Shown piece after piece: positions 24,537 through 34,802 of a stretch of DNA of 43,923 nucleotides. This stretch comes from CAWKDC01 sp044445605 (GTDB lineage Bacteria > Pseudomonadota > Gammaproteobacteria > JABCZS01): contig JBIOEA010000018.1 in NCBI GenBank assembly GCA_044445605.1, forward strand, positions 1-43,923. The letters are read 5' to 3'. The notes under the pieces were generated by a model that did no database searches, was not told where the DNA came from, and was given only the letters and a program-made list of their open reading frames with translations. A program made the translations under genes and the position numbers. Position 1 is the stretch's first letter. Every line of letters starts with the position of its first letter.

Positions 24537-27041
24537 TTAAATGGACGTGTTGCAACCATAAGCGCTTTTCAGTGCATCAATTGCACTTCCAATGGAATTT
24601 TGTGTTTGAGAGGGTGTTTCTGGTGTCACCGTCAACACGTAAATGCCACCACCTGTAGATAGCGGTACGGTATACATCAATGAATCGTTGCTGTAATAAG
24701 TCAATGTAGGAATGGGGGTGGGTAAATTGTTATTCAACATTTGCTCAACAGTCACATATTGTCGGGCGGCATTGCCCAAACCACCAACACTTGGCGAAAT
24801 GGGGATAACGCAGCCAGAACCACATGAAACCAAAGAGATGTAATTGGTATTCCCATTGGTTTGCCAGTAATTGCCATCGGCATTAAAGTTCGTGGGTAGG
24901 GTCGTTAGGCTAAGGCTAGGTAATGCCGTCGCACCAGTACTATCGCCGGTTCCAACAGCAGGGCCCGGGTAGGAAGAGGTTGAGGAATAGACATCATATA
25001 GGCGTTGCAAACCGGCCGTATTATTGCCGAGAACGCCACCGACATTGGTGCTTCCAACCAGTGTCGCTATAGACAATGATGTATTGATGGTAGCACTGAT
25101 GTCGCTAAGACTCCCAACGAGCCCCCCCACACTGTCACTGCCCGTGACGGTGCCATGATAAAGTACATTCGTGAGGGCGCCCCCGAGTCCAAGGCTACCT
25201 ACCAAACCGCCGACATTATTATTGCCAGTAACTGTTGCACTCACGAATACATTGGATATTTTGGCTCCCATAGGAGGGTCAGCCATAATGCCTGTCGTGA
25301 AGCCCGCGATAGCCCCGACATTGTCGTGGCCTATGATAGTGGAGTTAGTTAAAGAAAAATTATATATTTGGGAAGACTGGGCGTTACTGAACAACCCAAC
25401 ATTATCTGTCCCAGGAAGATTGATGGTCAAGTTAGAAATGGTAAAACCATTACCGTTAAAAAACCCAGCGAAGAGGCTAATAGGCGTGAATGAACTCAGT
25501 CCTGTGCTGATATTCCCGCCCAGTGCATAGGTCCCTGTCGGATTGCTATTGATGTTTTCCAAATCAGCTGCCGTATGGACAAGCATATAGGTGAAGAGGC
25601 TGCCCGCATTGACATTCGGAAATGAATCCTGGACAGGATAGCTGGATGGATTATAGTAAATGTTCACTTGCGCAGAAGGCACATTGACGGTATTGCCGGG
25701 CGATCCTGATGTAAATGTTACCGTGCCTACGCCGCTATTGCTGAAGTCTGAATATAACGTGACATTGCCATTGCCAGTGCTATTAATGGCGATACCCGCG
25801 CCGGTATTAAAATCAATGGTATGCCCTGCTTGCGCGGTGAAATTTGCATTGGTGGACCAGCCCACTGGGGTTAAGCTATTCGTGAAAAAGATATTATTCG
25901 TTGCATTAATAATAAGGTTGGTGCCAGCGCCTAAAATACTGCTGTAGGTAGATGCGGCTGCATCATTGACGGTGATATCGGTTGGGTCAAGGAACCATGT
26001 GCCTGCTTTTCCATGGGGTGCACTGGCATTGACATAAGCGCTACTGACGTCCAAGAATGGACCTGAGGTTTCGATGTATCCTCCGTTCCCAGAGAGCGCA
26101 CCACCGGTTGCAAGCAAGTTGCCGATGACGTGCGTTGTGCCTTCGGAAATCACACGAATGGTGCCCGCATCACCTAAAAGTCCTGCGCTGACATCGAGTG
26201 TGCCTGATACATTCACGTTGGTGTTGCCATAGCCTTGCAAAATAATTTTACCTGCTTGTTTGCCGACGGATGTTGCGGAAATATAACCAGACATATTCAC
26301 GACATTTTCAACGAGTGCATCTGCAGCAGCGGCAGTGAGTGTGACGCTGCCGCCAGCGGCTTCAATGCGACCGAGATTATCGACTTCATTTTTGCTGGCC
26401 ATGGAGGATGCATCAAATGAAATTAAGTTATCCCCATATAAATCGATAGTGAATGCAGTGCCTGCAGCGAGGGCCACTCTTCCCAAGCGAGCTTGAATCA
26501 CGCCTCTATTTTGAACATTAGGCGCAACGAGTGCGGCGAGCCCTGCATTACGTATGGTAATGGTTCCCTGATTAATAATTTGGGAGGAAATAGGTGCGTT
26601 TGTGAAATGGTAATTACCCTTCATGAAGTCGCTATTACTAATACTCGCCGTTGAAACGACGAGGCCGGCCACATCCACCTGCGCTGTTTTACCAAACACA
26701 ATGCCACTGGGGTTAACGAGAAACACTTGGCCATTAGAACTTAATGAACCCATGATTTCGGACATATTGTTGCCAGTCACACGATTTAAAATGACGGAAT
26801 TCGAGGAAGGTTGATTAAAGCGTGTTGATTCACTCGGGGCGATGGAAAAGCTGCTCCAATTGACGATGGCGCTATTGCTGCGTTGTGTAATGACCGTGTT
26901 TGAACCATAGCGGATACTGGCGTTGCCTCCTACGACCTGACCTCCCATGGGGTTTGCTATGACGGGGCCAGCAGCGAAAAGTAAGCACAAAGAAACGCTC
27001 CGCTCTACAAGCCATTGACACGCATCACGCTTAAAACGCAT
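24537..27041 (-). CDS. Secreted TPS-domain (filamentous haemagglutinin N-terminal) protein with GLUG repeats
   Basis: This 834-residue protein has a signal peptide (residues 1-29, ending VIA|N). A two-partner-secretion domain at about 30-190 carries the typical motifs GNASIRYGSNTVITQRS, NWSSFSIAP, NRVTG and GQVFLVNPSGIVFG. A beta-helix type region follows, then GLUG-type repeats at about 570-680 (DNVGAIAGF, NNVGGLVGS, DSVGGLVGS, TNVGGVLGN). The C-terminus is short and Ser/Thr/Pro-rich. Proteins of this type are exported by a TpsB (FhaC-like) partner and act in adhesion or competition. No tpsB gene is next to it. It is shorter than most FHA-like proteins, although the end looks natural. Confidence 0.9.
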   Translation of the reverse strand: MRFKRDACQWLVERSVSLCLLFAAGPVIANPMGGQVVGGNASIRYGSNTVITQRSNSAIVNWSSFSIAPSESTRFNQPSSNSVILNRVTGNNMSEIMGSLSSNGQVFLVNPSGIVFGKTAQVDVAGLVVSTASISNSDFMKGNYHFTNAPISSQIINQGTITIRNAGLAALVAPNVQNRGVIQARLGRVALAAGTAFTIDLYGDNLISFDASSMASKNEVDNLGRIEAAGGSVTLTAAAADALVENVVNMSGYISATSVGKQAGKIILQGYGNTNVNVSGTLDVSAGLLGDAGTIRVISEGTTHVIGNLLATGGALSGNGGYIETSGPFLDVSSAYVNASAPHGKAGTWFLDPTDITVNDAAASTYSSILGAGTNLIINATNNIFFTNSLTPVGWSTNANFTAQAGHTIDFNTGAGIAINSTGNGNVTLYSDFSNSGVGTVTFTSGSPGNTVNVPSAQVNIYYNPSSYPVQDSFPNVNAGSLFTYMLVHTAADLENINSNPTGTYALGGNISTGLSSFTPISLFAGFFNGNGFTISNLTINLPGTDNVGLFSNAQSSQIYNFSLTNSTIIGHDNVGAIAGFTTGIMADPPMGAKISNVFVSATVTGNNNVGGLVGSLGLGGALTNVLYHGTVTGSDSVGGLVGSLSDISATINTSLSIATLVGSTNVGGVLGNNTAGLQRLYDVYSSTSSYPGPAVGTGDSTGATALPSLSLTTLPTNFNADGNYWQTNGNTNYISLVSCGSGCVIPISPSVGGLGNAARQYVTVEQMLNNNLPTPIPTLTYYSNDSLMYTVPLSTGGGIYVLTVTPETPSQTQNSIGSAIDALKSAYGCNTSI

Positions 27042-27075
27042 TTAAACCACCTAGTTAACGTACTGCTATTGTATA

Positions 27076-27104
27076 AGCATAGTTCACATTAAGGAGAGGT
27101 GCAA
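27076..27104 (-). promoter_or_regulatory. Possible promoter for the TPS-domain gene
   Basis: Read on the minus strand, TTGCAC (27104-27099) and TATGCT (27081-27076) are 17 bases apart, 35 bases before the ATG at 27041. Good spacing and reasonable consensus, no experimental support. Confidence 0.42.
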
Positions 27105-27137
27105 CCTATTAGGTTATTGTAAATCAATGGGTTATGT

Positions 27138-27509
27138 TCAATAAAGGATAATGCCAATCGCCACCCTACGTCCCTCATTGGCGAGTAGGTTATAGGTACG
27201 TGCGGCAGCGGGGGTGGTCATTACTTCTAGGCCTATGCGTTTTTCCCAACAGAGGGCTAACAACGCGTGAGGGAGGGGGGATGATTTTGCGCCTGTCCCC
27301 AGCAAAATGAGGTCAGGATGACCTTGCATGAGGGGTGCGAGCAATTCAGCCGTGAGTTGTTCGATGGCGGTGATGGGCCAATTGAGCAAAGCAGGTTCGA
27401 CCGTGATGATAATACTGTGGTCGTAGTGTGTTTCATTCACAAGGGCCGTGTGCTCATCCACACGACGAAACACAAAAGGTTGTGTGGGTTTGTCTTCTGA
27501 AAATTGCAT
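27138..27509 (-). CDS. Mth938-like domain (DUF498) protein
   Basis: This 123-residue protein of the Mth938/NDUFAF3 fold has the motifs DLILLGTGAKSSPLP and the C-terminal GIGLEVMTTPAAARTYNLLA-type helix typical of the family. The human relative helps assemble respiratory complex I; bacterial function is not settled. It is divergent from the RpfE-type gene and recJ. The ATG at 27509 has no strong ribosome binding site. Confidence 0.86.
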   Translation of the reverse strand: MQFSEDKPTQPFVFRRVDEHTALVNETHYDHSIIITVEPALLNWPITAIEQLTAELLAPLMQGHPDLILLGTGAKSSPLPHALLALCWEKRIGLEVMTTPAAARTYNLLANEGRRVAIGIILY

Positions 27510-27620
27510 ATATTGTTAACCAGTACTATTTTAAAACAAGGTCCCGGCGTTTATGTGCAGGAGTGTCTCATGACACGCCTTCCCATTTTTCCGGTCCATT
27601 CACTGAACAAGGAGCTGTTC

Positions 27621-28424
27621 ATGGCTGACATCACCTGGATTATCCCCGACGTAAACTTCTCGAAGGATAACACAAAAATTTTAAATGCGAGGGATATTCC
27701 CACCGCGGCGTACCACGCCCTAGGTGGAGAGGGTGATTTGCCGCGAGCGGCTTTATTGGCCTTGTACCATGATTTACCGCCTGCCCCGGCCTGGTTATTA
27801 TGCGAGCCGGTGGAGTTAATTGCAGCACGACGCGACGTGGTGTGTTTAGGTAATGCGCATTTTGAATTTGAGCAAGAAGAAGCGAATGCATTTGCTGCGA
27901 CATTCAATGCCTACTGGGAAGGCACAGGGCGAATACTGTACACGCCGACGCCAAGGCAGTGGTTATTGGCGTTACCAGAGCCTGTCGCCTTCAAAACAAA
28001 TCCTTTATGTGATGTGTTAAACCAGCCTATTGTATCGGGGGATCGTGCATGGGACGCGCTGTTTTCAGAGGCCCAAATGTTGATGCAAGCACATCCGGTA
28101 AATCGCGCTAGGGCAAGTTTATTGCCTCCTGTGAATGGGTTATGGTTTTCGGGTGAAGGCGAGTTACCCGTACTTGCAAAGCAGCCGCGTCTACGAGTGA
28201 TGACCGATATACCCGAGGTCATCAGTTTAGCCAAGAGTGTGATGGCAACTGTGTTGCCGGTGAGTGAGACTATTCAAGCCAGTGACGCCCCGTTGATCAT
28301 TACCTTGTCCTATAAAAATTTAGGCACACCGTGTGCAGAAGATTTTGTTGAGATTTTCGAGAATCAATGGTTGCAACCGTTGCTGGTGCGTGAGAGAATT
28401 GCCGAAAATATGATAGCCACATGA
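27621..28424 (+). CDS. RpfE-type conserved protein upstream of recJ
   Basis: This 267-residue soluble protein matches the 'regulatory protein, RpfE type' family by its N-terminus (ITWIIPDV) and above all by the block LLPPVNGLWFSGEGELP near residue 170. Family members are often next to recJ, as here. The biochemical function is unknown; the name comes from the Xanthomonas rpf cluster. Two starts have ribosome binding sites: 27570 (CAGGAG) and 27621 (AAGGAG). I chose 27621 because family proteins usually begin just before the hydrophobic IIPD strand. Confidence 0.8.
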   Translation: MADITWIIPDVNFSKDNTKILNARDIPTAAYHALGGEGDLPRAALLALYHDLPPAPAWLLCEPVELIAARRDVVCLGNAHFEFEQEEANAFAATFNAYWEGTGRILYTPTPRQWLLALPEPVAFKTNPLCDVLNQPIVSGDRAWDALFSEAQMLMQAHPVNRARASLLPPVNGLWFSGEGELPVLAKQPRLRVMTDIPEVISLAKSVMATVLPVSETIQASDAPLIITLSYKNLGTPCAEDFVEIFENQWLQPLLVRERIAENMIAT

Positions 28425-28456
28425 TTTCTTAATTGATAGGGTAATGAAAAAACATA

Positions 28457-30178
28457 ATGACTCCTCCCGCCCAAATTCGCCGTCGTGCATCTGAGGTAAC
28501 GGCGCTCCTCTCAGACGTTCCTGCCTTTCTTGCTCGCATTTACGCGAATCGTGGCATCAAAGATGCGCGCGAATTATCATGTTCCTTAAATGATTTATTG
28601 CCATATCACGGATTAAAAGGCATTGATGCAGCGGTTGATGTATTGGTGCCGATGCTGATGGCACAAAAGCGATTTTTGATTATTGGGGATTTTGATGCAG
28701 ATGGAGCGACAGCCACGAGCGTCGGTGTTCGTGCATTACGGATGTTGGGCGCAAAGCATGTGGATTTTTTGGTTCCGAATCGTTTTGAATATGGCTATGG
28801 TTTAACGCCGGAAATTGTGGTGGAAGCAGCGAAGCGCAATCCCGACGTGATCATCACTGTCGACAATGGGATATCGAGCATTGAAGGGGTGGCGCATGCG
28901 AACTCATTAGGTATTCCTGTGGTGGTGACAGATCATCATTTAGCTGGACGTGAATTGCCTCAAGCAACAGCGATCGTGAACCCGAACCAACCGGGCTGTA
29001 CCTTTGCGAGCAAAGCATTGGCGGGAGTGGGGGTGATTTTTTACGTGATGTTGGCGTTGCGTGCGCGATTGCGTGAAATGAATGTATTTGAAGGATCGGC
29101 CCCCAACCTCGCGGAATTACTGGATATTGTGGCGATGGGGACGGTAGCCGATTTGGTCCCACTCGATCAGAATAATCGTATTTTGGTACGACAAGGGTTG
29201 ATGCGCATTCGCAAGGGGTTTGCCTGCCCAGGTATTCAAGCGCTGTTGAAAGTGGCAGGAAGAGAGCCATCGCGTATCAGTGCCCAAGATTTTGGTTTTG
29301 CACTGGGTCCGCGGTTGAATGCGGCGGGGCGGCTTGAAGATATGTCGATTGGGATTGAATGTTTATTGAGTGAGACGATGGAAGCCGCGATGCCATTAGC
29401 GGAGCAGTTAGACACATTGAATGGCGAGCGTAAAAACATCGAGGCGGACATGCAGGCGCAAGCGGATGCACTCCTGCGCCATCTGATGCCCTCTTTCCAG
29501 GGAGCGCCTGCTTTGCCGCGCGGTCTCGCTTTGTACGACCCTTCCTGGCATGTCGGCGTGGTAGGCATACTGGCCTCACGCGTTAAAGAGGCGCATCATC
29601 GTCCGGTGATTTGTTTTGCCAAAGGCAGTGATGGATTATTGAAGGGATCGGCACGTTCTGTGTCTGGCGTCCACATTCGAGATGTCTTGGATCGTGTTTC
29701 GACGGAAAACCCTGGGATCATCATTAAATTCGGCGGTCATGCGATGGCGGCGGGTCTGACAATAGAGGAAGCGAAATACGAGGCCTTCTCCAAAGCTTTC
29801 TCAGACACCGTGGCACTCTTTTTGAGGGAAGAGGACTGCATGGGGGTGCATTGGAGCGATGGTGAGCTTGAGCCTCATGAGATCACGCTGGAGACGGCGA
29901 GGGCCTTGGACCTGGCAGGCCCTTTTGGTGCGCAGTTCCCGCCGCCTTTATTTGATAATGTCTTCACTGTCGTTTCTCGCCGCCCCATGGGTGGAAATAA
30001 GCACATGCGCTATCTATTAGTGCAACCTGGGCGCATTCCCGTTGAAGCGGTGCATTTTGGGGTGAAAGAAGGCGAGGTTGCGGATGAGGGCGAGCAGGTT
30101 CATGTGGCCTATGCCCTTGAATTAAATCATTTTAGAGGCGATGAAAAGTTGCAGTTGAGAATTGTAACGCTTTCGTAG
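28457..30178 (+). CDS. recJ: Single-stranded-DNA-specific 5'-3' exonuclease RecJ
   Basis: This 573-residue DHH-family nuclease acts in recombination repair and mismatch repair. Manganese-binding motifs are visible: IIGDFDADGATATSVGV near residue 75, TVDNGIS near 135, VTDHHLAG near 157 (the DHH motif), and a DHHA1 region with KFGGHAMAAGLTIE near residue 425. An OB-fold region follows. Length is normal for RecJ. The start lies 32 bases after the RpfE-type gene, suggesting one transcript. Confidence 0.96.
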   Translation: MTPPAQIRRRASEVTALLSDVPAFLARIYANRGIKDARELSCSLNDLLPYHGLKGIDAAVDVLVPMLMAQKRFLIIGDFDADGATATSVGVRALRMLGAKHVDFLVPNRFEYGYGLTPEIVVEAAKRNPDVIITVDNGISSIEGVAHANSLGIPVVVTDHHLAGRELPQATAIVNPNQPGCTFASKALAGVGVIFYVMLALRARLREMNVFEGSAPNLAELLDIVAMGTVADLVPLDQNNRILVRQGLMRIRKGFACPGIQALLKVAGREPSRISAQDFGFALGPRLNAAGRLEDMSIGIECLLSETMEAAMPLAEQLDTLNGERKNIEADMQAQADALLRHLMPSFQGAPALPRGLALYDPSWHVGVVGILASRVKEAHHRPVICFAKGSDGLLKGSARSVSGVHIRDVLDRVSTENPGIIIKFGGHAMAAGLTIEEAKYEAFSKAFSDTVALFLREEDCMGVHWSDGELEPHEITLETARALDLAGPFGAQFPPPLFDNVFTVVSRRPMGGNKHMRYLLVQPGRIPVEAVHFGVKEGEVADEGEQVHVAYALELNHFRGDEKLQLRIVTLS

Positions 30179-30269
30179 GGGCGAAATCTATTGCCCGCAT
30201 CACTATTGGCTATCTCCCTGCTACTATGGTATTCTACTGCCTGATTAAACCAAGGTGGAGTCTCTAACT

Positions 30270-33200
30270 ATGCCGTCGCAGCTATTCAACGTATTAAAAG
30301 ATGATTTTGATGAATTATTTAACAATACATTACCCGTGAATCACCCGTTCTGGCTAAAGATGGCCTGCTTAATTATTTTGGAGCAGGAAACAATTGGATC
30401 TCCTGAATTATATGAGGGGTATCTAGCAGGATATCTTGATCTGTATGCTCAGCATCCGATGAATGAACAGACTGCATCAGTTATTATCGATCTTGGAAAT
30501 CTCATGACATTATCCGATGTGCTGAGAACAGTCAGTACAAAATGCGACAATCCCAAGGTGGCAGACCGCATTACGGGGGACATGATAGCGCATTGGCAGA
30601 GAATTCTTTCAATAAACGAGATGTCAGGGAAAGAAAAAAAAGTCGCGAATCAAATGTTAGCAAAAATCAAAGAAAAATGTCGCGTCTCAGGAGGGGTATT
30701 TATAAATCAGCAAGATAATGTTTTTGGTTTATTGGCGATGCATTTGAATTTTTATATGATTTTAAGATCTCCTAAAAGTGATTATGAAGTATTGCTTCGA
30801 TGGTTCGATGGTCATCGCGAACAAGCCGAATTGTTTATGACCTGGATATGCCAAAGCACGCTAAGGGATTTTACAAAAGTCATAGTGAAATTAAAAGAAT
30901 TCAATCAAAAATATTGGGGTGATATTCATCGGAAAGTCATTCGTTTATCATTGGCGCAGGCAAAAAACGCCGCGGCTGGGGCAACGCCGGCACCCGTGAT
31001 GGCTCCTCCTCCTGCAGACGTTGTTGTGCATGACATGTCGCTGACACCGTTGGAAAAAGAAGCTGTTGATAAAGAAATGCGATACTTGCTTTATCCAAGT
31101 CGCATTCCCAAAGATTATAACGCGACAGTCTTAGGAAGAGTGGTTGATTTGCTATTCACCATGCATGAGAAGTCTATTCATAAAGATAAAGATCTCGATG
31201 CCTTTAAAGCAAAAAGAGGCCTTACGGCCATCATAGAAGATGATGAAAAACCATTGATTTCAGCGCTTAAGTTTTTCAATGAAAATGGCGAGGAGGTCAG
31301 TGCTGTTGAAGCTGTGCTGCTCACCAGTGTATTGACGAGCGCTCAAAAAGCGAGTTTGATCATTGGGATGCTTATTGATGAGCCAGGGCTTGCCTTTTTT
31401 ACAAAAAAAAATCAGCAGACAAATATTTTCGAATTAGCAGGAGCCAATGCATTATTCAAACATTATCCCGATGAATTTGAGCAAGCCTGCATGTTATTTT
31501 TATTGCGCTCAAATAATGTCGAAGTCAGCAGTAAAATGGCACGTTGGCTCGGTGACGAGACAGTGTCCAAACACGCCGACATTCGCGACGACTTAGTCAC
31601 ATGGTTTTTCGAAAAGTGCCGTACAGAATTGTGGGCTACATCGCTTTGGAAAATGCTTTCAGAGCCTGCGCAAGTTCACCTAGGTATTTCTGCGCTCGTA
31701 CATCTAAAAGAATTTGATCTTGTGTTCAAACGGTTTGTAGAATGGCTTATTAACAACAAAAAGAGTCAATCAAATTTCGCTGTGGGGAAAGTATATTTTC
31801 CAAATGACAAACGCATGCCGGTTGTCAAGCAGGTGCTGGATGCTATTTTCTGGGCATACGAGGAGCATTTTTATCAAGAGAGCAAGAAAGATCCGGATGC
31901 CCACGATGCACCTTCACGCGATTTGGCGTTAGCGAGACTATGGCGGGTGACACCTGCAGAAAGAGACCTTCAAGTAAAAGCTGCTTTGATGGGCGGTATT
32001 GCCAGGGGTGCGATCGCAGGTGTCATGTGCGAAACATATTTAGACGATGGGTGCATACCTTTGCAGGACTTGTTATCGTTTGCAAAAAGTACAACCCTTC
32101 CAATGGGTAAGTATTTTGCTGCGAGCGCTTGGAATTCCCTCGATGAAAACACTTATAAACGACTTAAGCTGGCACTCGCTTTGGGTGAAAAAGTAGAAAG
32201 TGTATTGGCAATGGGAAAGAATAAACTTGATTTGTCATCAGAAAAGGCAAAAATATTGCTAGGTCTGAAAGAATCAACACAAGTCCAGAACTCTGACCTT
32301 GAGGGAGAAATGGCGTATTTGTTTGATGCGCCAATACCTACTCATGCCTATTTTAAGTCATTCTCTGAAGAAGATCTGTCATTTATGGAAAATGATGGCC
32401 TCACTGAAACAGAGAAAGCAAGGCGAATTGTTTATTTAACACTCACAGAACCAACGGCATTGTTTTATCGGAAAGAAAATGTTAAGACAAACATATGGCA
32501 AGATGAAGCATCTCGGCGCATGATGAATGCGTGCCATCCATCTTTGATGAATCAAACGATCCTGTCTATTTTATTGTCTGATGATGAAGCGGCAAGAGAA
32601 GAGATGATAGATTGGTTAGGGTGTGAAACTTATCCTGATACAGAAGCGTTGCGTGAAGATTTTTATAAATGGTATATGTTGGATGGGCTTTGCATTGTTT
32701 CTGAAAATAATTTGAATCAAAAGTGGGTTAAGACCACGTGGGCGCTCCTGAGCTCTCAACACATATCAACTGTCATTCATATCCTTGCATTCTTTGCAAA
32801 TAAACCTGAAACCACCAGTAAATTCTTCAAAACGTTGTTCAAGAGATCAGATATTAATACCGAGGGTTACCATATCGATATGGTGACACGATTACATGTG
32901 TATAAGAATCCAGCATTACCCGTTGATAAAGCGCTTGAATGCATGCACTTGATATACTGGCTAGCGATGCAGATTGAGTATGAAGCCAGACCAGAAGAAT
33001 CTGGCCGTGATAGGTATCTTGCAATGCTATGGAAATTGCCCAATAAGGATAGAGTGATTGAAATGAAGGTGGCCCTCAAGGCAGGGATCCCTGCATTTGA
33101 CATGGCGTTGACACTGGGTAATGCATACTGCAGTGATGATAAATTAACATTAGACGATCTAAAATATATAAATGACAATGTTAATTTGCCCTTTGTTCAC

Positions 33201-34769
33201 TTCATCTCACAAACGGTATGGATGCGAGGGGATCTCATTGAAAAAAGATTGGAAGCTGCCTTTGCACTAGGCGCTAAACTGAGTGATGTTTTATCTGCGA
33301 AAAACCAGCCAATTGAAATTCCTGCCGCCACATTGGGTAAATTCATTAAACTTATCGATAGATATAAATTATGGGATTCAGCGCCTGTTGAAACTCAGTT
33401 AATTCTGTTGCGATTCGTTTCAGAAGAGATGCTCAAGAAAAATAAACAATTGCCGATCAGCGAACGCTTCATCAGTGCATGTCGAACCAATCCAATTTAT
33501 GCATTTGACGTTATTCTAAAACACTCCTCACTCATCAAGAAAGTATTTGCCGCTGATGCATCTTCAGAAGCCATCTTGATTGATGACGGTGAATGTAACG
33601 GTGAAGTCATTGAATTATTCCGGCATCACGAATACCCGCTCATGCAGTTGATAAAAACCTATCCTCTATTAACGCAATCGTTAAAAGACACCTTCTTTGA
33701 CACGAAAGGTGATTTTAATAAGGTGCTTGTTGAGAAGTTGAACTCTCCTGATTTTACATGGAAAGCGTTTTTCAAGTTTTATCCTTCATTAGATGCTGGC
33801 TTGAAGGATATATTATTTGACAAAAAATCTGCTTTTCATAAAAAGTTTGTTTCCATGCTTGTTGAGAAAATGAATGATAGCTACTTTGCCAGTTTTAATG
33901 CCAATGAAGGTGGTGAACAAACGGCTTTGTTGCAATTGTGCAAAGATTTGGAAATATTACCTCTTCTCAACAAAAAATTTAAACAATCTCATTTCTTTAT
34001 GGCTGGATTGGAACAAAAAATATTTGATCCACAGGCTGTCTTGACGATCGTTAAGGGGCAAAAAAACAGGAAAGATGTGGAAACGTTGTTAGCGCCGCCT
34101 AAGCCTGTTCAGGAGAAAAAGGAGATAGTGCCTGTCGATCAGCCTAAAGTTGATGTCGTGCCTGACGTAAAAGAAACAGTGCCTGTCGTTAACAGCAAAC
34201 CTATTGAAGTGGCTAAACCTGCTGTTAAAAAGCAATCTAAAGACCATGTCAATAGTAAACCTGTTGAAGTGGCTAAGCCTGTTGAGAAAGCGCCAGCAAC
34301 ACAGTCAAAGCCTGTTGTTAAAAAGCAACCTGAGCAGAAGAAACAACAGCCGGCACAAGAAAAGCATCAGAGTGAAACGCAAGTACCTCCTAGACCGGTG
34401 AAAATGGTTTTGACGCGTGCGCCCAGGGTCAATAATAAGAGTCGATCATACGTCAATCAAATACAGCAATCGAAGCCTATGGAGCATCCGAAACCTGCAG
34501 AGAATCCTAAACCGATAGAGAATCTGCAGCCTACAGAAAACTTGGAACTTATTGCAGCACCAGCGTTCTCTTATGTGGAAGAGGCGAAAGCGGTGGCGTT
34601 CACGCAGGTGGCACAATCGAGTGTTGTTGAAACTCTCGAGGACGTCGTCGTGCATCCACAGTTGTACCAATTCGCACTTGGGTGGGCAGCTCCCTGTTTT
34701 GCTCGGGTCCCCGCGGTTGTTCCTGTAGATGAAAATGCTGAAGCCATGTCTAAACCAAAGACAAAGTAG
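30270..34769 (+). CDS. Giant modular protein 1 (1499 residues), unknown family
   Basis: I do not recognise this protein. It has no signal peptide, membrane span or known catalytic motif. By eye it splits into module A (about residues 1-240; NHPFWLK near 20, LDLYAQHPMNEQ near 65), two copies of module B (about 257-670 and 675-1080), a tail module C (about 1070-1275), a Pro/Lys/Val-rich low-complexity linker with short repeats (SKPIEVAKP, SKPVEVAKP, PKPAENPKPIEN) and a 75-residue C-terminus. Both B copies share SLWKMLSEP/TTWALLSSQ, IFWAYEEHF/IYWLAMQIE, and RDLALARLW/RDRYLAMLW followed by VKAALMGGI/MKVALKAGI. The pattern suggests an all-helical repeat solenoid. AAGGTGGAG precedes the ATG at 30270. 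Its paralogue begins 33 bases after its stop. An effector role is inference only. Confidence 0.85.
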   Translation: MPSQLFNVLKDDFDELFNNTLPVNHPFWLKMACLIILEQETIGSPELYEGYLAGYLDLYAQHPMNEQTASVIIDLGNLMTLSDVLRTVSTKCDNPKVADRITGDMIAHWQRILSINEMSGKEKKVANQMLAKIKEKCRVSGGVFINQQDNVFGLLAMHLNFYMILRSPKSDYEVLLRWFDGHREQAELFMTWICQSTLRDFTKVIVKLKEFNQKYWGDIHRKVIRLSLAQAKNAAAGATPAPVMAPPPADVVVHDMSLTPLEKEAVDKEMRYLLYPSRIPKDYNATVLGRVVDLLFTMHEKSIHKDKDLDAFKAKRGLTAIIEDDEKPLISALKFFNENGEEVSAVEAVLLTSVLTSAQKASLIIGMLIDEPGLAFFTKKNQQTNIFELAGANALFKHYPDEFEQACMLFLLRSNNVEVSSKMARWLGDETVSKHADIRDDLVTWFFEKCRTELWATSLWKMLSEPAQVHLGISALVHLKEFDLVFKRFVEWLINNKKSQSNFAVGKVYFPNDKRMPVVKQVLDAIFWAYEEHFYQESKKDPDAHDAPSRDLALARLWRVTPAERDLQVKAALMGGIARGAIAGVMCETYLDDGCIPLQDLLSFAKSTTLPMGKYFAASAWNSLDENTYKRLKLALALGEKVESVLAMGKNKLDLSSEKAKILLGLKESTQVQNSDLEGEMAYLFDAPIPTHAYFKSFSEEDLSFMENDGLTETEKARRIVYLTLTEPTALFYRKENVKTNIWQDEASRRMMNACHPSLMNQTILSILLSDDEAAREEMIDWLGCETYPDTEALREDFYKWYMLDGLCIVSENNLNQKWVKTTWALLSSQHISTVIHILAFFANKPETTSKFFKTLFKRSDINTEGYHIDMVTRLHVYKNPALPVDKALECMHLIYWLAMQIEYEARPEESGRDRYLAMLWKLPNKDRVIEMKVALKAGIPAFDMALTLGNAYCSDDKLTLDDLKYINDNVNLPFVHFISQTVWMRGDLIEKRLEAAFALGAKLSDVLSAKNQPIEIPAATLGKFIKLIDRYKLWDSAPVETQLILLRFVSEEMLKKNKQLPISERFISACRTNPIYAFDVILKHSSLIKKVFAADASSEAILIDDGECNGEVIELFRHHEYPLMQLIKTYPLLTQSLKDTFFDTKGDFNKVLVEKLNSPDFTWKAFFKFYPSLDAGLKDILFDKKSAFHKKFVSMLVEKMNDSYFASFNANEGGEQTALLQLCKDLEILPLLNKKFKQSHFFMAGLEQKIFDPQAVLTIVKGQKNRKDVETLLAPPKPVQEKKEIVPVDQPKVDVVPDVKETVPVVNSKPIEVAKPAVKKQSKDHVNSKPVEVAKPVEKAPATQSKPVVKKQPEQKKQQPAQEKHQSETQVPPRPVKMVLTRAPRVNNKSRSYVNQIQQSKPMEHPKPAENPKPIENLQPTENLELIAAPAFSYVEEAKAVAFTQVAQSSVVETLEDVVVHPQLYQFALGWAAPCFARVPAVVPVDENAEAMSKPKTK

Positions 34770-34802
34770 TAGGTAACGGTATGTGTTCAGGAGGTTATAA
34801 CG

